Part shown: one piece after another, positions 58,956 through 64,000 of the stretch
Layout of the letters: the number at the start of each line of letters is the position of its first letter
Position numbering within the stretch: the stretch's first letter is position 1
Assembly (NCBI GenBank): GCA_003154775.1
Contig: PMES01000148.1
Location: 62,001 to 126,000 of the forward strand
Length of the DNA stretch: 64,000 bases
DNA from: Acidobacteriota bacterium
GTDB lineage: Bacteria > Acidobacteriota > Terriglobia > Acidiferrales > UBA7541
Reading direction: 5' to 3'
Position numbers and translations under genes: made by a program
The notes under the pieces: generated by a model
The model's input: the letters and a program-made list of their open reading frames with translations, nothing else
Database searches by the model: none
Told to the model about the DNA's origin: nothing

Positions 58956-59555
58956 TCACATCGCGCGTCGCGGATCGGCCACGAGGCGCATTGGAATTAC
59001 GCCGGCCCAGACTGGGAGCGCGTAGTCGTCGGCATCGTCTTCGACGTTTCCTGTGCGGACTTTTGCGGAGACTTCGGTCAGCGGCAGTCTCAAGATGCTG
59101 GTGGCCTTCAGTTCTTTTTCATTGGGTTGCCGCGCGTCGTTCCAACGGCCCGGAATCAGCTTTTCCGTGAAGGCCCGGAGCGCTTGCAGTTTTTCGGCGG
59201 GGTCGTCGATCAAAGTGGCCTTGCCGAGCGCCACCACCGAGCGATAGTTCATGGAGTGATTGAAAATCGAGCGCGCCAGCACCAATCCCTCCATGAGCGT
59301 GACGGTAATGCAGACGGGAACGCCGCCGCTCAGCCCGCGAAGCATCCGGCTTGCCGCCGAACCGTGGAAATAGATAGCATCGCCAATCCGCGCAAACATC
59401 GTAGGGATTACAAAAGGCTGGCCCTCTTGCGCAAATCCCACGTGGCATACAAATGCTTCATCGAGGATCTTGTAGATGGCTTCACGATCGTAAACGGCAC
59501 GATGGGCCTCGCGGACCAGGCGCGTTCGCTCCGTTATTGGAAATGAATTGGACAC
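58956..59555 (-). CDS. PNPOx/NimA-like flavin-binding protein, copy 2
   Basis: Paralogue of the protein at 44633-45283, with the same landmarks: AFVCHVGFAQEGQPFVIPTM, GSAASRMLRGLSGGVPVCIT, NHSMNYRSVVALGKATLI and YALPVWAGVIP. The FMN-binding split-barrel fold is clear; the substrate is not. I start at the GTG at 59555, six bases after CGAGG, giving 199 aa; a frame to 59612 is open but has no ribosome site. Confidence 0.85.
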   Translation of the reverse strand: MSNSFPITERTRLVREAHRAVYDREAIYKILDEAFVCHVGFAQEGQPFVIPTMFARIGDAIYFHGSAASRMLRGLSGGVPVCITVTLMEGLVLARSIFNHSMNYRSVVALGKATLIDDPAEKLQALRAFTEKLIPGRWNDARQPNEKELKATSILRLPLTEVSAKVRTGNVEDDADDYALPVWAGVIPMRLVADPRRAM

Positions 59556-59711
59556 GGGAAACCTCGATTGAGAAACGCGGCGCAGAGTTGATAGCCAGCG
59601 CCACCGCGGCATGAGTGGGGAATAACCCTGTCATGCTAACCCACCGCGGCGTCTCTGTGAGAAACTACACATCTAGAAGATGGAATTACTTCTCAGAATA
59701 GAGCAGGAGCC

Positions 59712-60986
59712 ATGAGCACACCTGGAATTCATCCCGCAACACAATCGGCCCTGGACACGTCCTGGGTTCGCGCGCAATTTCCTTCCTTGCAAACGCAGGT
59801 GAATGGCCAGCCCGCGGCCTTTTTGGACGGGCCGGCAGGCACGCAGGTGCCCACGCAGGTAATGCACGCGATTCAGAATTACCTGATGAGCGCCAATGCG
59901 AACACGGGCGGCGCTTTCCTTACCAGCCGCCGCAACGACGAGATCATTGCCGGCACGCGCGTGGCCATGGCCGATTTCTTTCACTGCGATAAAGACGAGG
60001 TGGTGTTCGGGCAGAACATGACCACCATCACGTTTGCCGTTTCGCGGGCGATCGCTCGCGAGCTGAAAGCGGGCGATGAGATCCTGCTGACCACGCTCGA
60101 TCACGACGCCAACTTTTCGCCCTGGAAGGCGCTTGAAGAAAAGGGCATTGTCATCCGGCAAGTAGATATTCGGGAAGCGGACTGCACCCTCGATCTTGAA
60201 GATTTGAAGCGCAAGCTGAACGAGAAGACGAAGCTGGTGGCCGTGGGTTACGCTTCCAACGCCGTTGGCACGATCAATCCCGTGGCGGAGATCACGAAAT
60301 TGGCGCATGCCGCCGGAGCGCTTGTGTATATCGATGCGGTGCACTTCGCGCCGCACGGGCTGATCGACGTCAAGGCCCTCGATTGCGATTTTCTGGTTTG
60401 TTCGCCTTACAAATTCTTTGGCCCCCATATGGGCACGCTCTACGGCAAGCGAGAGCATCTGCAAAACTTTCGCCCGTATAAGGTGCGCCCCTGCACCGAG
60501 CAGGTGCCGGAGCGCTGGGAATCCGGCACGCAGGTCCAGGAATTGATCGCCGGGATCGGTGGAGCAGTGGAATACCTTGCAGAACTTGGCCGGCACAGCG
60601 ATCCCAGTGCGAAAACGCGGCGGGAGGCCCTGGCCTCCGCGTATCGCACCACCGTGGCTTACGAGACGCGGCTGATCTGGCGGCTGATCGATGGGCTGCA
60701 ATCCATTCCCGGCGTTCGCATCTACGGCATTACTGATCCGCAGCGATCCGCGGAACGTTGCTCCACGCTTTCACTGCGCATCGGGAATCACCATCCCACG
60801 GCCATTGCCACTTATCTAGGCGAGCGCGGGATTTTCACCTGGGATGGGAATTACTACGCGCTGAATCTGAGCGAGAGGCTAGGCGTGGAATCGCAGGGCG
60901 GGATGCTGCGCATTGGGCTGGTGCACTACAACACAATGGAAGAAGTCGAGCGGTTGCTAAGTGCGCTGAGGGAATTTGCCGCCTAG
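59712..60986 (+). CDS. Cysteine-desulfurase-like aminotransferase (class V, PLP)
   Basis: 424 aa. Opens with RAQFPSLQTQVNGQPAAFLD, then FGQNMTTITFAVSRAIAREL, then the PLP lysine in VCSPYKFFGPHMG, preceded by VDAVHFAPHG-like YIDAVHFAPHGLID. This pattern fits the cysteine desulfurase-like family TIGR01976 rather than IscS/SufS. It may release sulfur from Cys or a related amino acid, but the loop Cys of true desulfurases is not obvious here. The AGGAGCC site precedes the ATG at 59712. Confidence 0.88.
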   Translation: MSTPGIHPATQSALDTSWVRAQFPSLQTQVNGQPAAFLDGPAGTQVPTQVMHAIQNYLMSANANTGGAFLTSRRNDEIIAGTRVAMADFFHCDKDEVVFGQNMTTITFAVSRAIARELKAGDEILLTTLDHDANFSPWKALEEKGIVIRQVDIREADCTLDLEDLKRKLNEKTKLVAVGYASNAVGTINPVAEITKLAHAAGALVYIDAVHFAPHGLIDVKALDCDFLVCSPYKFFGPHMGTLYGKREHLQNFRPYKVRPCTEQVPERWESGTQVQELIAGIGGAVEYLAELGRHSDPSAKTRREALASAYRTTVAYETRLIWRLIDGLQSIPGVRIYGITDPQRSAERCSTLSLRIGNHHPTAIATYLGERGIFTWDGNYYALNLSERLGVESQGGMLRIGLVHYNTMEEVERLLSALREFAA

Positions 60987-61061
60987 ACCTCAACTACCTT
61001 GAGCAGTTAGGGTTCACCGGGTACTGACAGCGGCAAGAAAAGCCGTGTATGCTGTCAGGTT

Positions 61062-62627
61062 ATGACCAAACGACCAAAACCTGTTGTACTCACTGTGTTG
61101 GATGGATGGGGCTACCGAGCCGAAACGCGGGGCAACGCCATCGCTCTGGCGCGCAAACCCACGTATGACGAACTGCTGCGCAAGTTTCCGAATACGTTGA
61201 TTCAGACGTCGGGACCCGCCGTGGGGCTTCCCGTAGGCCAGATGGGCAATAGCGAAGTTGGGCACCTGAATATCGGCGCGGGGCGCATCGTGCACATGGA
61301 CATCACGCGCATCGACCTGCTGATCGCCAACAAGCAGCTTGATCAAGTGCCGCTATTCCAGCAAGCCATGGAACGCGGGCGTCAGCGCCAGTTGCATTTC
61401 CTCGGGTTGCTGAGCGACGGCGGCGTGCACTCGCACATCAACCATCTGTTTGCGTTGCTGGAGATGGCCAAGCAATGGAAGGTGGAGAAGGTTTTTGTGC
61501 ATTGCTTCATGGACGGCCGCGACACCCCGCCGAATAGCGGACGGGACTTCGTCCGCCAGTTGCAGCAGAAAATGCGCGAGCTGGGCGTCGGCGAAATCGC
61601 CACCGTGGTCGGCCGCTATTACGCCATGGACCGCGATAACCGCTGGGAGCGCGTCGAACTGGCTTATCGCGCACTGGCTCACGGCGAAGCGGAGACGAAG
61701 AGCAGCGATCCTGTCGCGGCGCTTCAAAGCAGCTATGAACAGGGCGTGACCGACGAATTCGTGAAGCCCGTGGTGATTACGCGTGGCGAGGGGCCTTCGG
61801 CTCCCCCAGTTGGCCCGATTCACGATGACGACGCGGTGATCTTTTACAACTTCCGCGCGGATCGCGCGCGGCAAATGACCTTTGCGCTGGAGGCGCCGAA
61901 CTTTGACAAGTTCGCCGACCCCAAACGCCCGAAGAACCTCTTTTTTGTGGGCATGACGAAGTACGACAAGAAATGGGAGTGGCTGAAGTGCGTGATCATG
62001 CCGGAAAAACTGGAGCACATCCTGGCGCAGGTGTTTCAGGATCTGCAATACAAGAATCTGCGGTGCGCGGAGACGGAAAAATACGCGCACGTCACTTATT
62101 TCTTCAATGGCGGGGTGGAAAAACCGTTCAATGGAGAGGAGCGCATCCTGGTTCCTTCGCCCAAGGTCGCGACTTATGACCTGAAGCCGGAAATGTCCGC
62201 GGAAGGCATCACCAACACCGTGGTGAACGCGATCGAGAAAGGCGAATTCGACGCGATCATCATGAATTATGCCAATGCGGACATGGTCGGGCATTCCGGA
62301 AAGCTGGAAGCCGCGATCAAAGCCGTGGAAGCCGTCGATGCCGGGCTGGGCCGCATCTACCAGGCGATGAAGCCGCGCGGCGGCGCGTGGATTATCACCG
62401 CCGATCACGGCAACGCGGAAACCATGATTGATCCGGTTACTGGCGGGCCGCACACGTACCACACGACGAATCCTGTTCCCTTCATTTATGTTAGCGAAGA
62501 TGAGCGCCTGAATGTTTCTCCCGGCGGCGCCCTGCGTGACATTGCGCCGACTCTACTGGGGATTCTGGGTGATTCCGTGCCTTCCGACATGACCGGGCGC
62601 GATTTGCGCCTGAAGCCGAAGGTTTAG
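61062..62627 (+). CDS. gpmI: 2,3-bisphosphoglycerate-independent phosphoglycerate mutase
   Basis: Glycolytic enzyme that moves the phosphate of 3-phosphoglycerate to position 2 using two Mn ions and a phosphoserine. Motifs: [10 protein letters not shown] (first metal Asp), [14 protein letters not shown] (the Ser nucleophile), [53 protein letters not shown] and [10 protein letters not shown]. At 521 aa it is normal. The repeat at 62728 lies 100 bases after the stop. Confidence 0.95.
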   Translation: MTKRPKPVVLTVLDGWGYRAETRGNAIALARKPTYDELLRKFPNTLIQTSGPAVGLPVGQMGNSEVGHLNIGAGRIVHMDITRIDLLIANKQLDQVPLFQQAMERGRQRQLHFLGLLSDGGVHSHINHLFALLEMAKQWKVEKVFVHCFMDGRDTPPNSGRDFVRQLQQKMRELGVGEIATVVGRYYAMDRDNRWERVELAYRALAHGEAETKSSDPVAALQSSYEQGVTDEFVKPVVITRGEGPSAPPVGPIHDDDAVIFYNFRADRARQMTFALEAPNFDKFADPKRPKNLFFVGMTKYDKKWEWLKCVIMPEKLEHILAQVFQDLQYKNLRCAETEKYAHVTYFFNGGVEKPFNGEERILVPSPKVATYDLKPEMSAEGITNTVVNAIEKGEFDAIIMNYANADMVGHSGKLEAAIKAVEAVDAGLGRIYQAMKPRGGAWIITADHGNAETMIDPVTGGPHTYHTTNPVPFIYVSEDERLNVSPGGALRDIAPTLLGILGDSVPSDMTGRDLRLKPKV

Positions 62628-62727
62628 CCTGCGCCGATGATCGGCGGGGGAGCACTTCAGTAGGGGCGCCACATTCAAACGCGCGATAGAGGAAGTGCCT
62701 GCCCTTTTGTTTTGAGTTAGTGGAAAG

Positions 62728-62770
62728 TTGAGATCCTTCGAGCCGATCAGAATCGGCTCTCAGGATGACA
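62728..62770 (+). repeat. Interspersed palindromic repeat, short form
   Basis: TTGAGATCCTTCGAGCCGATC then AGAATCGGCTCTCAGGATG and ACAG. The hairpin GAGCCGATC...GATTCGGCTC-like centre is visible. Directly before the GIY-YIG gene. Confidence 0.82.
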
Positions 62771-62789
62771 GTTGAGTGGAGTTTTCTCC

Positions 62790-63110
62790 GTGGAGAAAAG
62801 GTACAGCGTCTACATCATGAGCAATGTATCGAAGATGTTGTACGTGGGCGTGACGAACGATCTTGAAAAGAGGGTCCTTCAACACAAATCCAAACTCATT
62901 CCTGGTTACACGCAAAAATACAATTTGTTCAAACTTGTCTGTTTTGAGTCCTTCGGGGATATTCGGGATGCCATCCGCCGGGAAAAGCAGATCAAAGGCT
63001 GGCTTGGCTCCAAGAAAGTGGCGCTGATCGAGTCCGTGAATTTGAAGTGGAATGACCTGGCGGAGGCGCACTTCAGTAGCGGCGTAAAATTCGAACCTAT
63101 GTCATCCTGA
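62790..63110 (+). CDS. Small GIY-YIG nuclease-domain protein
   Basis: 106 aa. The GIY-YIG core appears as YSVYIMSNVSKMLYVGVTND (the GIY part as VYI, the YIG part as YVG), then LEKRVLQHKS, then YNLFKLVCFESFGDIRDAIR with catalytic-region Arg/Glu, and REKQIKGWLGSKKVALIESV. Family members are UvrC-like endonucleases of unknown role. Starts with GTG at 62790. Its last residues (FEPMSS) and stop codon are encoded by the repeat at 63101. It is flanked by two repeat copies in opposite orientation. Confidence 0.82.
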   Translation: MEKRYSVYIMSNVSKMLYVGVTNDLEKRVLQHKSKLIPGYTQKYNLFKLVCFESFGDIRDAIRREKQIKGWLGSKKVALIESVNLKWNDLAEAHFSSGVKFEPMSS

Positions 63111-63141
63111 GGCCCCTGATTTTGGGGCCGAAGGACCTCAG
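63101..63141 (-). repeat. Interspersed palindromic repeat, short form, reversed
   Basis: GTCATCCTGAGGCCCCTGATT then TTGGGGCCGAAGGACCTCAG. Mirror orientation relative to 62728. The GIY-YIG stop codon (TGA in GTCATCCTGA) lies in it. Confidence 0.8.
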
Positions 63142-63175
63142 CGTCGGCTTTCGGCACGACTGAATATATAAAACA

Positions 63176-64000
63176 ATGAATTTTCAGCGAAGCACACCGG
63201 AAAACACCAAGCTGACCATTTGCGTCTGGCATCCGTTCAGCGAATGGCGGCCGAAACCTGCCATGGCCAGGGCGATCCGCACGCGCTGGCCCCTGATGCG
63301 CGTCGTTCACTTGCCGGATTACACGCGCCTGGCGGAGGAATTGCCGGACACGGATATTTTCATTGGCTACTCGCTCCGGCCGCAGCAACTCCAGGACGCC
63401 AAGCGGCTGAAGTGGATTCATTCCACGGCCGCCGGCGTGGCGCAGTTGATGTACCCGGAGCTGCGCGAGTCCGGCGTCGTGGTGACCAATCCCCGCGGCA
63501 TTTTTTCCGCACCCATGGCGGAGCACGCAATCGGGCTGATGCTGGCCCTGGCCAGGAATTTCCCCGATTCCGTGCGGCAGCAGGACCGCGCTCAGTGGGC
63601 CCAGCAAGCGTTATGGGACCTGCCACAACATCTGACCGAATTGAATGGCCGGCTTCTGCTGATTGTCGGCTTCGGTTCCATCGGCAAAGAACTGGCGCGC
63701 CGCGCCAAAGCGTTCGACATGCGCGTGTGGGGCGTGAGCCGTTCCGGGAAGGGAGACTCCGCGCTGGCGGAGAGAATCGTGCCGGTAGCGGAATTGCGGG
63801 CTGCTCTCCCGCCGGCCGATTTCGTGGTGCTAGCCGCGCCGGAAACACCGGAAACGCGGCACCTGATCGGGCCAGAGGAGATCGCGCTGATGAAGCCGGG
63901 TGCGCGGCTAATCAATGTCGCGCGCGGCTCGCTATTGGACGAAGCGGCCTTGCTTCGGGCACTCGAGGGAGGAAAGCTGGGTGGCGCCGCCCTCGATGTG
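63176..64000 (+). CDS. D-2-hydroxyacid dehydrogenase, 3' end cut by window edge
   Basis: I translated from the ATG at 63176; the frame is open to the last base (275 codons visible). The NAD-binding Rossmann motif is IVGFGSIGKELARRAKAFDM, with NPRGIFSAPMAEHAIGLML before it and MKPGARLINVARGSLLDEAA after it, the family signature. The usual catalytic His lies beyond the end of the window. It resembles the phosphoglycerate-dehydrogenase-like group that acts on D-lactate, glyoxylate or related 2-oxoacids; the substrate is not predictable. Confidence 0.9.
   Translation, partial: MNFQRSTPENTKLTICVWHPFSEWRPKPAMARAIRTRWPLMRVVHLPDYTRLAEELPDTDIFIGYSLRPQQLQDAKRLKWIHSTAAGVAQLMYPELRESGVVVTNPRGIFSAPMAEHAIGLMLALARNFPDSVRQQDRAQWAQQALWDLPQHLTELNGRLLLIVGFGSIGKELARRAKAFDMRVWGVSRSGKGDSALAERIVPVAELRAALPPADFVVLAAPETPETRHLIGPEEIALMKPGARLINVARGSLLDEAALLRALEGGKLGGAALDV

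Overview
The window looks like a chromosomal segment of an Acidobacteriota member (Terriglobia/Koribacter-like or a related soil lineage). This is judged from gene content and sequence style, not from a database search. Supporting signs are the mutS2-dnaG-rpoD order, a TonB/ExbB block with three consecutive ExbD paralogues, exported DinB-type proteins, a long MJ0619-like radical SAM protein, and GC-rich intergenic palindromic repeats. No rRNA, tRNA or CRISPR array was found.

Layout. 1-5.1 kb (minus strand): end of a Cys-rich protein gene; an efflux operon (TetR regulator, HlyD-type adaptor, ABC ATPase, ABC-2 permease); a SYLF lipoprotein-like gene. 5.2-14.2 kb (plus): PBP4-type D-Ala-D-Ala carboxypeptidase, LOG-family protein, MutS2, four-helix-bundle protein, DnaG and RpoD. 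14.2-17.2 kb (mainly minus): a HicAB toxin-antitoxin pair, a second HicB without a toxin, a possible structured RNA ending in a strong terminator, and two small membrane proteins. 17.3-28.7 kb (plus): two OppD/OppF-like ATPases, a Yip1-like protein, the tgt-yajC-secD-secF cluster, then tonB-exbB-exbD-exbD-exbD and a TPR lipoprotein. 28.7-34.1 kb: Rel (p)ppGpp enzyme, a lipoprotein, RidA, a FecR-like exported protein and an unknown protein. 34.4-37.9 kb: the radical SAM protein, an SDR oxidoreductase and an FmdB zinc ribbon.

37.9-44.6 kb is an accessory region. Eight small minus-strand genes, mostly unknown, sit between dense palindromic repeats. Four of them have the same nine-base ATTCTATCA box (TGATAGAAT in the gene direction) just upstream of the start, and two more have degenerate versions. 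An XRE-type regulator with its own palindromic operator closes the region.

44.6-64 kb: PNPOx/NimA-like protein, saccharopine-dehydrogenase-like protein, a riboswitch-like leader with terminator upstream of moaA, nadA, DUF2203, a DUF255 thioredoxin-fold protein, DinB, a membrane metallophosphoesterase, an in-frame gluconokinase-MFS transporter fusion, an M28 peptidase, a second PNPOx paralogue, a cysteine-desulfurase-like enzyme, gpmI, a GIY-YIG ORF between inverted repeat copies, and the start of a D-2-hydroxyacid dehydrogenase cut off by the window end.

Strongest candidates for something new: the gluconokinase-transporter fusion, the accessory gene block with its shared upstream box, the Tes-like radical SAM protein, and the repeat family with its GIY-YIG passenger.
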